Notes: a model not told the origin generated them from the sequence alone. A stretch of 64,000 bases of DNA from [Clostridium] citroniae WAL-17108 (GCF_000233455.1 NZ_JH376428.1:158323-222322); one strand, 5' to 3'. Shown: positions 7,964 to 17,144, numbered from the stretch's first letter. Translations and numbers: made by a program.

Positions 7964-9676
7964 TCATTTAACACTCTTTTGCAACAGGACAATACTTTCC
8001 GTATGATTCGTCCCCGGAAACATATCCACCGGCCACACCTCCCCCGCCACATATCCCAGCTTCCTCATATACCTCACATCCCTGGCCAAAGTCTCAGGAT
8101 TACACGACACATACACAACCTTTCCCGCTCCCATCTTCCCTACAGAGTCCAAAAACTCTCCTGTACTGCCGCTCCTTGGCGGATCCATAATCACCACATC
8201 CACCTTTTCTCCCCGTTCAGCCATATTTACCAGGAACCGTCCCGCGTCATTGCAGTAGAAGCGCACATTCTTCCTATCATTCATCTTGGCATTGCTCACC
8301 GCATCCCGCACAGCGTCCTGATTTAATTCCACACCAATAACCTGCCCAGCCTGTTTGCTGGCAATGATCCCAATGGTTCCAATGCCGCAGTACGCATCCA
8401 CCACCAGTTCCTTTCCGGTGAGGCCTGCCAGTTCCAGCGCCTTTCCATACAGCACTTCCGTCTGGACCGGGTTCACCTGATAGAAGGATCTGGAAGAGAT
8501 ACGGAATCTGCAGCCGCACAGTTCGTCCACAATATATCCCTTGCCATACAGCACATGTTCCTTGTTCCCCAGAACCATACTGGTACCGCGCCCATTGATA
8601 TTCTGTACAATGGTGGTGATCTCCGGATGTTTTTCCCTCAATGCCTTAACAAAATTATTTTTAGATGGAAATACAGGAGATGCCGTGACAAGCACCACCA
8701 TGATCTCATTGGTTGTAAATGCCAGGCGGATCAGCACATGGCGCAGTAGTCCAAAGCCAGTATCCTCATTATAAATACGTATCTTAAATGACTTGAGCAT
8801 ATTGCGAATTGTGCCGATAATCTCATCTGCCTTTTCATCCTCTATCATGCACTTCTCCACAGCAACCACATCATGGCTGTTCTCCTGGTAAATACCAGAA
8901 ATCACATTTCCCTTTTCCCAGGCAAACACAGCATGTACTTTGTTGCGGTAATGGAATGGATCCTTCATTCCAATGATCGGTTTAACAGGGCAGATGCCCT
9001 TAAACAGTTCCTCCACCTGCTTCTGCTTTTGCTTCAGCTGTTCACTGTAATCCCGATCCAGTATCTGACATCCCCCGCACCGTTTCATAACCGGGCAAAG
9101 TCCTTTTCCCTCCGGCTTTCCTTTTTTATCTGCCATCCGGTCAGATACAGGTCTGCCCATCTTCCGTCTATCCGGGCTCTGCCAATCCGTTATCCGTTGA
9201 TCCACTGTCTGTCTTTCTGTCCTTCCCTTTCCTATCCCCCTTTTATCATTCAAACCGCCAATATTCTCACTGGACTTACCCATTCTAAATCCCCGGTCAT
9301 CCCTGCCGCTGCGCAGTTCCCGTTCATCCCTCTTATCCTTACGCCGGTCATCACGCTGCGGCCCTCTATCCCCTCTCTTGGCCGCTGCATCCTGTTTTCC
9401 CCCGTGATTTCTCCTGGACATTTTATCCAAATCCTTACCAGGATGTTTATCAGTATCCTTGTCCGTATATTTACCGGTATGTCTATCGGTATATTTATCA
9501 CTATATTTATCGTCATATTTATCACTATGTTTGTCCATATATTTACCGTCCCCCCTGCCACGAGTACCGCCAACTTCCGCCTTTTTCACCGGTCTCTGCT
9601 CCCACCGCTTCTCTGCTTTCCCCCCGTTCCTCTTCTCCGTTCTGTTCCCGCTTTCATTTCCACCAATTCGGCTCAT
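7964..9676 (-). CDS. rlmD: 23S rRNA (uracil-5-)-methyltransferase RlmD-type
   Basis: A 570-residue protein. Residues from about 194 onward are a complete TrmA/RumA-family RNA m5U methyltransferase: the Fe-S cysteine cluster CPVMKRCGGC, HYRNKVHAVF, the SAM motif DAYCGIGTIG, MDPPRSG, and the catalytic cysteine in VSCNPETLARD. It methylates U1939-type positions of 23S rRNA (family knowledge). The first ~190 residues are an unusual Lys/Asp/Arg/Gly-rich disordered extension with tetrapeptide-like repeats (DKYSDKYTDRHTGKYTDK) at 46-85, encoded by 12-nt tandem repeats. A Shine-Dalgarno (GGGAGAATAAGACA) supports the long start. Internal ATGs lack one. Confidence 0.93.
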   Translation of the reverse strand: MSRIGGNESGNRTEKRNGGKAEKRWEQRPVKKAEVGGTRGRGDGKYMDKHSDKYDDKYSDKYTDRHTGKYTDKDTDKHPGKDLDKMSRRNHGGKQDAAAKRGDRGPQRDDRRKDKRDERELRSGRDDRGFRMGKSSENIGGLNDKRGIGKGRTERQTVDQRITDWQSPDRRKMGRPVSDRMADKKGKPEGKGLCPVMKRCGGCQILDRDYSEQLKQKQKQVEELFKGICPVKPIIGMKDPFHYRNKVHAVFAWEKGNVISGIYQENSHDVVAVEKCMIEDEKADEIIGTIRNMLKSFKIRIYNEDTGFGLLRHVLIRLAFTTNEIMVVLVTASPVFPSKNNFVKALREKHPEITTIVQNINGRGTSMVLGNKEHVLYGKGYIVDELCGCRFRISSRSFYQVNPVQTEVLYGKALELAGLTGKELVVDAYCGIGTIGIIASKQAGQVIGVELNQDAVRDAVSNAKMNDRKNVRFYCNDAGRFLVNMAERGEKVDVVIMDPPRSGSTGEFLDSVGKMGAGKVVYVSCNPETLARDVRYMRKLGYVAGEVWPVDMFPGTNHTESIVLLQKSVK

Positions 9677-9945
9677 TGTCTTATTCTCCCATTCTGACAG
9701 CTGTTTTTACTTAAAAACAGTACAGACAGCGGCTTGATCCCCGCTCTCCTCTGCTATAACATATTTGTCATCATCACTTCATGTCGGTTTTTGGGGCGCT
9801 TGATCCCGCTAAAAACCCTATCGACATTTTACCATATATTTAATATAATGTGTAATTTTATCATATATCCGCCCAATCCCCTCCCACATCACCACCAGCT
9901 GCCTGCAATTATCACCCAAGTTATCACCCAAGAACGGATACAGAC

Positions 9946-10588
9946 ATGATCACACATTCCCACACAGTCTCCGCCGTTCCATCCACATACAATTCCACAC
10001 ATAATCTCACATATAATCCCACATCTGCTCCCGATCCCCCATACAAGATCGACCCCACCCGATACATTGGAAGGCCATCCGATCCCACCGGACGCATTTC
10101 TCAGGAGATCCGCTCCTACGAACTTTTGGGCTCCCTCCTCATTCCCTACATTCGCCTGGACCACGATGCCATGCCGACCGTAGAGGCATGCCAGGAGATC
10201 GACAAACTGCTAGAACTGAAGGTATACAAAAACTTATTTCTGCGAAATGCTCAAAAGACCGGTTTCTACCTGCTTATGCTTCCCGGCAATAAAAAATTTA
10301 CTGTTTTATCCAGACAGCAGTTCTCACCTATCATTTGCGAAACCGGAATATATGAAAATGCATCTGGATATCACGCCCGGTTTCGTCAGTATCCCTGCCC
10401 TTATGAATGATGCAGATTATCATATCCAGCTGCTTATTGACAGGGATGCAATGCAAAAACCGGAATATTTCCCCTGCCATCCCTATGTCAATACATCCAG
10501 TATCAAATTCCGTACCCGGGATCTGTTGGAGAAACTCCTTCCGGCCATGGGCCATTCCTATATCGTGGTAGACCTTCCAGGTGCGTAA
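9946..10588 (+). pseudogene. proX: ProX/YbaK-type prolyl-tRNA editing protein, frameshifted
   Basis: Two overlapping frames together encode a ProX-family trans-editing deacylase, which removes alanine from tRNA-Pro. Frame 1 gives GRPSDPTGRISQEIR, ACQEIDKLLELKVYKNLFL and QKTGFYLLMLPGNKKFTVLS. Frame 2 resumes with SSHLSFAKPEYMKMHLDITPG, CHPYVNTSSIKFRT and ends VVDLPGA. The shift lies near 10318-10325 (CAGACAGCAGTT), consistent with one inserted or two lost bases. The first 44 residues before YIGRPSDP are a Thr/Asn/Pro-rich low-complexity stretch from 12-nt repeats, not part of the family. A sequencing error is possible. Confidence 0.85.
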
Positions 10589-10621
10589 CAAACACTCCCC
10601 CTATTGGCAGCCACACCACTC

Positions 10622-10701
10622 AAAAACCGGAGCCATCAAAGACAGTCATTGATATGCTCCCATATCACATGCTCCGCCTGATGGTACTCCGGTTTCTTTT
10701 T
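10622..10701. terminator. Bidirectional terminator between proX and M24 peptidase
   Basis: AAACCGGAGCCATCA (10624-10638) pairs with TGATGGTACTCCGGTTT (10679-10695; two extra bases bulge). A-rich and T-rich flanks serve both convergent genes. Confidence 0.8.
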
Positions 10702-10727
10702 CACCAATTTTCCTTATAATCTCCGCC

Positions 10728-12560
10728 TTAGATCGCCGCTGTCACATCCTTCAGCCACGCCCTCTCATCCTCATTCAAATGGGGGCCGATCTTCTCATAT
10801 ACCTGTCTGTGATACTCATTTAAAAGCTCCACATCACGTTCTGTCATCAGCGTTTTGTCAACCACTTCCAGGTCAATGGGGGCAAATGTGAGAAATTCAA
10901 ACTTCAGGAACTGCCCATAATCATTTTTTTCATCCTTTACGCATACGGTCAGGTTCTCTGTCCTGATACCGTGGCTTCCCTCTATATAAAGTCCCGGTTC
11001 ATCGGATGTGATCATACCGGGCTCCAGAACCCCGTTATCCTGGCGCTCAGGCACCATTTTAAACCGGATCCCGTTAGGCCTTTCATGGCAGTTAGACAAG
11101 TAGCTGACGCCATGGCCTGTACCATGTTCAAAGTTAAGCCCCCTGCTCCACAATGGTTCCCTGGCCACATAATCAATACTCAGTCCTCTGCAGCCGTGAA
11201 GGAACTTCACCGCTCCCAGGCGCAGCATGCTCATAAGTACCAGTGTAAAATGCTCCTTTTCCTCGTCTGTCACCGGTCCCAGCGCAATGGTCCTGGTGAT
11301 ATCCGTGGTTCCCTCATAATACTGGCCGCCGGAGTCCACCAGATACAGCCCCTTTGGCTCCAGGGGGATATTGGTCTCTTCCGTAGCTGAGTAATGACAC
11401 ATTGCCCCATGTTCCCCATATGCGGATATGGTTGAAAAGCTGAGTCCTATGCAGCCCTCCTGTTCCATCCGCAGTTTTTCCAGGTAATCAGACACACTGA
11501 TTTCATCCATGGGAATCCTGCCAATGTTTTTCTTCAGCCAGTAAATGAATTTGGTCACCGCCACGCCGTCCTTGATATGGGCATTCCTCTCATTTTCAAT
11601 CTCCACATCATTCTTAACAGACTTCATCAGCGCGGTGGGGTTCATCCTGTCAATGATCTTATTGGAGCTGTCCAGCAAACGGTAGATCGCATAATTGACG
11701 CGGCTTTTCTCCAACAGCACCTTCTCATTCCTGAAACCTTCCACCATATCATAAAGTTGGTCATAAGGCAGCACCGTAACCCCAATATCTTCCAGATACT
11801 GCCTGGTGGTAATGTCCTCTCCATTATCCATATACGGATATGCCCGATGCTCCAGTACCTCCTCATTTACAAACAGATACAGCTGTTCCATGGTAACCAC
11901 CACATAGGACAATACCACGGGATTATGGCGTATATCGCCACCCCGGATATTTAAAAGCCATGCAATGTCATCCATGGATGTGAGCACATGGACCGAGGCA
12001 TGAGCTTTCTTCATGGCCTCTCTCACATCCTGTATTTTATCTTCGCTGCATTTTCCTGCATACTGCTGGGCCAGAACCCAGGCCGGCTTTGCCGACAACT
12101 CGGGCCGGTGATCCCATATGCTTCCGATCAGATCCAGTCCATAGGATATCCTGACGTTCTTGTCTTCCAGCACATCCTCCAGATTTAACCCGGCCGCCGC
12201 ATTAACCACCCGGCCGTCAAATCCAAGGCACCCCTTTGAGGGAAGCGTCTGCTCCAGATATTCCTCTACATCAGGTACGCCCTCCCGTCCCATTTTCATC
12301 ATGGTCACCGAGGTTCCCTCCAGTTCATGGGAAGCCTGGACAAAATAGCGACCGTCCACCCACAGGCAGGCCTCATCCATGGTCACCACGGCCGTTCCTG
12401 CCGAGCCTGTGAATCCTGTGATATATTCCCTGCATTTAAAATGCTCTCCCACATATTCAGACTCATGAAAATCTGCTGTTGGAACCAGATATGCGTCCAT
12501 CCCCTGCTCCTTCATCAAAGCACGAAGTGCACACAGTCTTTCCTGAATCACACCCATCAT
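10728..12560 (-). CDS. Aminopeptidase P family Xaa-Pro peptidase (M24)
   Basis: A 610-residue three-domain aminopeptidase P. It has an N-terminal creatinase domain (ITGFTGSAGTAVV, LWVDGRYFVQA), a second creatinase-like domain (MDDIAWLLNIRGGDI), and the C-terminal pita-bread catalytic domain. Metal ligands are visible in LVDSGGQYYEGTTDITRT (two Asp), HGTGHG (His), SDEPG (Glu) and GIRTENL (Glu). It removes N-terminal residues before proline and acts in the cytoplasm. The length fits the long (about 600 aa) APP1-like form. GAGAGGAATAG precedes the start; a second ATG follows immediately, so the N-terminus could be one residue shorter. Ordinary host gene. Confidence 0.93.
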   Translation of the reverse strand: MMGVIQERLCALRALMKEQGMDAYLVPTADFHESEYVGEHFKCREYITGFTGSAGTAVVTMDEACLWVDGRYFVQASHELEGTSVTMMKMGREGVPDVEEYLEQTLPSKGCLGFDGRVVNAAAGLNLEDVLEDKNVRISYGLDLIGSIWDHRPELSAKPAWVLAQQYAGKCSEDKIQDVREAMKKAHASVHVLTSMDDIAWLLNIRGGDIRHNPVVLSYVVVTMEQLYLFVNEEVLEHRAYPYMDNGEDITTRQYLEDIGVTVLPYDQLYDMVEGFRNEKVLLEKSRVNYAIYRLLDSSNKIIDRMNPTALMKSVKNDVEIENERNAHIKDGVAVTKFIYWLKKNIGRIPMDEISVSDYLEKLRMEQEGCIGLSFSTISAYGEHGAMCHYSATEETNIPLEPKGLYLVDSGGQYYEGTTDITRTIALGPVTDEEKEHFTLVLMSMLRLGAVKFLHGCRGLSIDYVAREPLWSRGLNFEHGTGHGVSYLSNCHERPNGIRFKMVPERQDNGVLEPGMITSDEPGLYIEGSHGIRTENLTVCVKDEKNDYGQFLKFEFLTFAPIDLEVVDKTLMTERDVELLNEYHRQVYEKIGPHLNEDERAWLKDVTAAI

Positions 12561-12718
12561 CTATTCCTCTCTTTCTCTTGATTAACACTTTTTCCCAAAC
12601 AGTGCTGTCCAAACCTTCAGCCCATCTATCTCCCGCACCTGCGCGGGTCGTCTAACCCGTGCCATGTAACCCGCTCCATCTAACCTGCGTCATCTAATCT
12701 AACCTCACCCATGGTTCC

Positions 12719-14149
12719 CTACACCGGCTCACGCCTCATCGCATCCTCAATGGCGGCTCCAATCCCTTCATTATAAGTGGGCTGCGCCCTCATGGCAAAG
12801 GACATTTCTTCCGCAGTGAGCCCATTGGCGATAGCAGTGGCAATCTCCCCGATCATGTCCGTTGCACGGGGACACATCATCTGAGCGCCCACAATGGTAT
12901 TGGAGTACGCCTCGAAAACCAGGCGGATAAATCCGTTCTCCTCACCGGATATGATGGACTTTCCATTGTCCCTCATGGAAAAATGTCCGCAGCGCACCTT
13001 TAGCCCGCCCTGTTTTGCCCGCTCCTCCGTAATTCCAACCGTGGCAATCTCCGGATCCGTGTAAATACAGTTTGGCACAATGGGAAGGGACACAAACATG
13101 CCGTTGGGCACTACCTCCAGCTTGACGCTGTGAGCCCTTCCCGCGATCTTTTCCACTACGTACGTGCCCTGGGCCGCCGCCACATGGGCCAGCTGTGTCC
13201 TGGCAGCCACATCCCCTATGGCAAATACGCCCGGCTCACTGGTCTCAAAATCACTGTTCACTGCAATCTTTCCATTCTGCATTTCCAGGGAAATGTCCTT
13301 GCCAAAAAGCTTATCCACATCCGGGCGCCGCCCAATGGCCATCAGCACCTGTCCTGCCCTTGTCTTTATGGGTTCACCCCCATGGTTGGGCGTGATCACA
13401 CAGCTGAGGCTTCCCTCTTCCTCCATGATCTCAGTGACCGTGGCATCGCAGTATACCTGGATACCTTTGCGCCGAAGCTCCTTTTCCAGTTCCGCCGACA
13501 TGACGTCATCCATGGGAGCCATCAGGTGCTTCTGCTTTTCCACAATGGTCACGCTGGAGCAGAGATTGCTGAACATGGTTGCAAATTCCACTGCGATCAC
13601 GCCTCCGCCCATAATGGTCAGGCGGTCAAAATTCCAGTTTTCCGCTGCCAGAAGCCTGTCGCTGTTCCACACTCCCGGCAGGCTTGCCCCAGGTATGTCG
13701 TTCATCATGGGGACGGCTCCTGTTGCTATTATGACTGCATTTCCCTGAAGAAATTCGCGTCCGCCTTCCGCCAGTTCTACCTCCACGGTCCTGTCCCTGC
13801 GCAGGGTGGCTGTCCCGTGTATGATCTCCACTTTCTCCCGGTCAAATCCGGCCTCTATGCCTTCGCGGTATTTTGCCACGGCCTGCTTTTTGTATTTCTG
13901 CATCTTTCCGAAATCAAAGGCAATAAAGTCCGTTGATACGCCAAACACATCGCAGTTCTGCATCATATGGAACATGTTGGATGCATGAAGCAATGCTTTT
14001 GTGGGGATACAGCCCCTGTTGACGCAGGTACCGCCTATTTTCTTTGCCTCAACCAGCGCCACCGAAAGGCCAAACTGCGATGCCTTTTGTGCCGCTGTAT
14101 ATCCGCCTGGTCCTGCCCCAATGATTACCACGTCAAAATTTCTTGCCAT
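12719..14149 (-). CDS. lpdA: Dihydrolipoyl dehydrogenase-like flavoprotein
   Basis: A 476-residue FAD/NAD disulfide oxidoreductase. The FAD motif GAGPGGYTAA, the redox disulfide GGTCVNRGCIPTK, the NAD motif GGGVIAVEFA, and AIGDVAART are all present, as is the dimerisation domain. It would reoxidise lipoyl groups of E2 or H-protein. The C-terminal catalytic motif, normally HPT-x-x-E, reads AQPTYNEG: the His that acts as catalytic base is Gln (CAG). This may change the electron acceptor or reduce lipoamide activity. No E1/E2 or glycine-cleavage genes are adjacent. Confidence 0.88.
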   Translation of the reverse strand: MARNFDVVIIGAGPGGYTAAQKASQFGLSVALVEAKKIGGTCVNRGCIPTKALLHASNMFHMMQNCDVFGVSTDFIAFDFGKMQKYKKQAVAKYREGIEAGFDREKVEIIHGTATLRRDRTVEVELAEGGREFLQGNAVIIATGAVPMMNDIPGASLPGVWNSDRLLAAENWNFDRLTIMGGGVIAVEFATMFSNLCSSVTIVEKQKHLMAPMDDVMSAELEKELRRKGIQVYCDATVTEIMEEEGSLSCVITPNHGGEPIKTRAGQVLMAIGRRPDVDKLFGKDISLEMQNGKIAVNSDFETSEPGVFAIGDVAARTQLAHVAAAQGTYVVEKIAGRAHSVKLEVVPNGMFVSLPIVPNCIYTDPEIATVGITEERAKQGGLKVRCGHFSMRDNGKSIISGEENGFIRLVFEAYSNTIVGAQMMCPRATDMIGEIATAIANGLTAEEMSFAMRAQPTYNEGIGAAIEDAMRREPV

Positions 14150-14171
14150 ATCAAATCTCCATTTCTTTTAT

Positions 14172-14323
14172 GTAACTGTTCAGGGCGGCTCATCTTCTTG
14201 ACCGGAAAACCGGTCAAGAAGCATCGGATGTCCATCCGATGTGAAAATGGGGACGAAAACGGACTTATAAGCAAGCTTAACGCCCGCTTTTGCCCCCATT
14301 TTCCCGCCGTCCTGAACTGTTAC
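14172..14323. repeat. Cloverleaf-like nested palindromic element
   Basis: Outer inverted repeats GTAACTGTTCAGGGCGGC (14172-14189) and GCCGTCCTGAACTGTTAC (14306-14323; two mismatches) enclose a perfect 12-bp hairpin (14194-14221, AAAA loop), a perfect 9-bp hairpin (14222-14241) and a third long-range stem AAAATGGGG/CCCCATTTT (14243-14251 with 14294-14302). It fills the gap between two leftward genes and ends 9 bp before the stop of the HAD gene. Confidence 0.75.
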
Positions 14324-14332
14324 CCTTTTATT

Positions 14333-15133
14333 TTAGATCCATCCAAAATGCCTGCAGGCTTTCCAGACCCCATCCCTGTCAATATCGTCCGTAACATAGT
14401 CAGCCACTGCCTTCAGCTCATCCACTGAGTTTCCCATGGCGATCCCGATCCCCGCCTCCCGGACAATCTCATAATCATTCATGCTGTCTCCAAATGCAAT
14501 GGTGTGCTCCATACCGATCCCGTAAAACTCGCAGATACGCATAAGCCCTTTTGCCTTGGACGCCTCCCGTTCCACCACATCAGCTCCCATATTTCCAGAA
14601 AACATGGGGAATTTAAAATCCGGAAAATGCTCCTCCATCTCCTTGGCCCCCTGGGGCCCTCCTATGTATGCCAGGGTCCTCACCGGCAGCTCCATCAGCT
14701 CCCAGCCATCCCTGTAATTGCGCTCCGACACTCCCCAGCGGATCTCATCCATGCGGGTAACCCCTTCCGGATGAATATAATAATCATATCCTCCCGTGCT
14801 GATCCCCATGGAATAGCCATGCTCATCCGCATAGGACAGCAAAGACCTCAGCCGGTCCTTGTCCATCTGATGCTCAAACAGGACATTTCCTCCTGCTACC
14901 ACCCGGGTGCCGTTCATATGAATGACCCCGTCCGGTTTGATGATATCGCAGTACATGGAACTCATTTCGTGGTCCATGTTTCTTCCGCTGGCAATGACGA
15001 TCACGGAATCCTTCCTAATATGCTCCAGGGCCTCCATTGCGCTGGGAGGGACCTCCCATGTCTTGTGATCCAGTAACGTCATGTCAAGATCGAAGCTGAA
15101 AATCCGCTTTTTTACTGCATTTTCCTGTGTCAT
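14333..15133 (-). CDS. HAD-IIB (Cof-type) phosphatase
   Basis: A 266-residue haloacid dehalogenase-superfamily hydrolase. Motif I is FDLDMTLLD near residue 14 (Asp nucleophile and acid/base; Met replaces the usual Gly), motif II is VIASGRN, and motif IV is IAFGDSMNDYEIV. A C2B cap of mixed alpha/beta lies between them. It hydrolyses small phosphorylated metabolites; the substrate cannot be told from sequence. AGGAGAAAATAAG precedes the ATG. The gene lies just upstream of, and divergent from, tRNA-Pro. Confidence 0.9.
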   Translation of the reverse strand: MTQENAVKKRIFSFDLDMTLLDHKTWEVPPSAMEALEHIRKDSVIVIASGRNMDHEMSSMYCDIIKPDGVIHMNGTRVVAGGNVLFEHQMDKDRLRSLLSYADEHGYSMGISTGGYDYYIHPEGVTRMDEIRWGVSERNYRDGWELMELPVRTLAYIGGPQGAKEMEEHFPDFKFPMFSGNMGADVVEREASKAKGLMRICEFYGIGMEHTIAFGDSMNDYEIVREAGIGIAMGNSVDELKAVADYVTDDIDRDGVWKACRHFGWI

Positions 15134-15167
15134 TCTTATTTTCTCCTGAATAAATTAAAATTAGGGC

Positions 15168-15196
15168 TTTTCAAAATGAAAAATCTTTGCTATAAT
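15168..15196 (+). promoter_or_regulatory. Promoter of tRNA-Pro
   Basis: TTTTCA (15168-15173), a 17-bp spacer and TATAAT (15191-15196) lie 16 bp before the tRNA. Confidence 0.6.
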
Positions 15197-15212
15197 CATA
15201 GAGGTTCGAGAA

Positions 15213-15286
15213 CGGAGTATGGCGTAGCTTGGTAGCGCGCTCGGCTGGGGGCCGAGAGGTCGCAGGTTCAAATCCTGTTACTCCGA
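15213..15286 (+). tRNA. tRNA-Pro (anticodon GGG)
   Basis: A 74-nt cloverleaf. The acceptor stem CGGAGTA pairs with TACTCCG, the D-arm is GCGTAGCTTGGTAGCGC, the anticodon arm is TCGG-CTGGGGG-CCGA, the T-arm is GCAGGTTCAAATCCTGT, and the discriminator base is A. No CCA is encoded. An integrase gene begins 30 bp after it on the opposite strand, so its 3' half is the likely attachment site of the large element to the right. Confidence 0.95.
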
Positions 15287-15315
15287 TTCCTTTAAAATGT
15301 GTCAGAGGCTTTATT

Positions 15316-16653
15316 TTACAAGGCTTCTGGCATTTTTTTATACCCGATTGAAGCGGTATTTTCTTGAGACAGCTTGAGACAACTATTATTTGTATGTAAA
15401 ATAGATGTCTTCTTAACACGGCACTTAGTCTCACTCTCCCTGTATGGATTGTATAGATACTTAAGTGTCGTTTCCTTACTTGTATGACCTAACCATCTTC
15501 TAATTTCATCCAACACCCATCCCTCTGCATTCATTCTGGACGCAACAGTTCTCCTTATGCAGTGTGAGTATTTAAACTTTTCCCAGCCTAGCGCGATTTC
15601 GGCCTTAGTCAGTCTGTGGATAAATTGCATTTTGTTTGCTCTGCTTCCATCAGCATTAACGAATACATATTCCGATAATACACGGCTTTCCCGTTTTATT
15701 CGTTTAAATATTTGAATTAGTTCATCGCTTAGGTCCAGCTCCCTATATCCTGCCTCTGAATCTGACTTGACATAATCCACTACATTCCCAGAACTATCCT
15801 CCATTCGCTGTATAAAAACAGTCTCATTAACAAAATTAATATCCGGCCATCTCAATGCAGATAATTCTCCTACTCGCAATCCCAATTCAAAATTAGCCAT
15901 TAATCCTATATTAGCAATATTTCCATTTAAGGCATATCCTCTTTCAAACTCTTGACAGAGGTCGTCTATTTCGTCCGGATAAAATACCATCTCAGCAGAA
16001 GGTTTAATTCGCTCAGATTTGAAGAGATGAGTATACTCCATCTCATCTTTTTGCCACGGATTCTCCGAGATATAACCTTTTCTTTTAGCGTATTTAAGCG
16101 GGCCTGTGACAGTTATTTTATGAGTGTTGAACCCCTTCGCTGTCATCCCTTTCATAGAAAGGACATTTATTGCCCAATCCTCAAGATCAATGGTCATTAT
16201 CCTTTTTATTGGAATTGTGTCGATCTTTGTTCCCTTTACGTATTTTTCATAACTTGCTTTATTCTGTTTTTTTGTTTGCTCTGAATTCTGCTTCTTCTTT
16301 GACTTATACACCAACCACTCGTCAAATATATCGCATAGCCTTATGTTATTTGTATCCTGACCCAAGTTGTAAAAAGCATATAATCGGTCTATCATCTTAT
16401 TATAACTTGATTCCTTGATATTCCTACATTTTCTTGGTTTAGTATCATCTGGCACATAAGTCCCTACACGACCATCGGAAAGAGTGCTGATTTTGTAACG
16501 ATGTACTGCTAATACAGCTTCTTCTTTCATCATAGTGATTTGTGATAGTACCGTATCCGGATTGATTATACCACGTTCTACTAAATTATTCCATTCCTTT
16601 TCCGATACAGCTATTAGGCCATATTTCACACTGTCAGCATAAGCTTTCATCAT
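15316..16653 (-). CDS. int: Tyrosine integrase of the tRNA-Pro element
   Basis: A 445-residue phage/ICE-type integrase. It has an arm-binding N-terminus, a SAM-like core-binding domain (about 110-230) and a catalytic domain with Arg in GLRVGELSALRW, Lys in YVKSDSEAGYREL, HxxR in SHCIRRTVAS, His in RRWLGHTSKETTL and Tyr in KYLYNPY. It catalyses integration and excision. The 3' end of the gene faces the tRNA-Pro 3' end only 30 bp away, the usual layout at the edge of an integrated element. The 30-residue tail after the catalytic Tyr is longer than common. No strong Shine-Dalgarno precedes the ATG at 16653. Confidence 0.93.
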   Translation of the reverse strand: MMKAYADSVKYGLIAVSEKEWNNLVERGIINPDTVLSQITMMKEEAVLAVHRYKISTLSDGRVGTYVPDDTKPRKCRNIKESSYNKMIDRLYAFYNLGQDTNNIRLCDIFDEWLVYKSKKKQNSEQTKKQNKASYEKYVKGTKIDTIPIKRIMTIDLEDWAINVLSMKGMTAKGFNTHKITVTGPLKYAKRKGYISENPWQKDEMEYTHLFKSERIKPSAEMVFYPDEIDDLCQEFERGYALNGNIANIGLMANFELGLRVGELSALRWPDINFVNETVFIQRMEDSSGNVVDYVKSDSEAGYRELDLSDELIQIFKRIKRESRVLSEYVFVNADGSRANKMQFIHRLTKAEIALGWEKFKYSHCIRRTVASRMNAEGWVLDEIRRWLGHTSKETTLKYLYNPYRESETKCRVKKTSILHTNNSCLKLSQENTASIGYKKMPEAL

Positions 16654-16770
16654 TTTTTCTCTATATAAAGGCGATTTCTTCTGGTAATCACCAATGCTTA
16701 TTATTTCTGTAATACTCTAGCACCCCTTTATTATTATACTTATATTCAATTATCCTTTTCATCACATCAA

Positions 16771-16800
16771 AAGAGCGCCTCATCTTGCAGAGACGCCCTT
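16771..16800. terminator. Bidirectional terminator
   Basis: AAGAGCGCCTC (16771-16781) pairs with GAGACGCCCTT (16790-16800) with two G-T pairs and an 8-nt loop; T-runs follow on both strands. It separates the integrase from the genes to its right. Confidence 0.75.
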
Positions 16801-16880
16801 ATTTCATTTTTCCCTTGCTAGTAAATTACTCATGTATCCCTATATTATAGTCTATATAGCAATTATGGAAAATCACACAT

Positions 16881-17063
16881 CTAAATCCCAGCTACAAATA
16901 AATCACTCCAATTATTCTGCGGTGCACACACCCATACCCATGTTCCTACGGTTAACGCACGATTGCATGTAACTGTATATTTTTTGCCTTTATACAGCGT
17001 TTCATATTTTCCATTATCTAATATTCCTGTGATTTGTGCACAAAATGTTTTATTGTATTTCAT
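16881..17063 (-). CDS. Hypothetical 60-aa protein
   Basis: A short beta-rich sequence (YNKTFCAQITGILDNGKYET, then VGTWVWVCAPQNNWSDLFVAGI). I do not recognise it. It follows the tape measure gene in the same direction. A GGAGG lies too close to the ATG and AGAGG lies 11 bp away, so the start is plausible but not certain. Confidence 0.45.
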   Translation of the reverse strand: MKYNKTFCAQITGILDNGKYETLYKGKKYTVTCNRALTVGTWVWVCAPQNNWSDLFVAGI

Positions 17064-17116
17064 GCCTCCATTTTCCTCTCATTTAAGCAATTAGTGCCTC
17101 CTGTATCATTATAATA

Positions 17117-17136
17117 AGCGCCCATTTCTGAGCGCT
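17117..17136 (-). terminator. Hairpin after tape measure gene
   Basis: AGCGC and GCGCT pair around a 10-nt loop, 8 bp after the stop, followed on the minus strand by TTATTAT. The stem is short, so it is a weak terminator or a pause site. Confidence 0.45.
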
Positions 17137-17144
17137 CTATAAAG

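Noticed and set aside
8873..9697. A long plus-strand frame rich in Ile, Thr and Pro
   Set aside because: It is the shadow of the rlmD low-complexity extension; repeats on the coding strand create it.
13130..13936. Plus-strand frames opposite lpdA
   Set aside because: Shadow frames of a GC-richer coding gene with no initiation signals.
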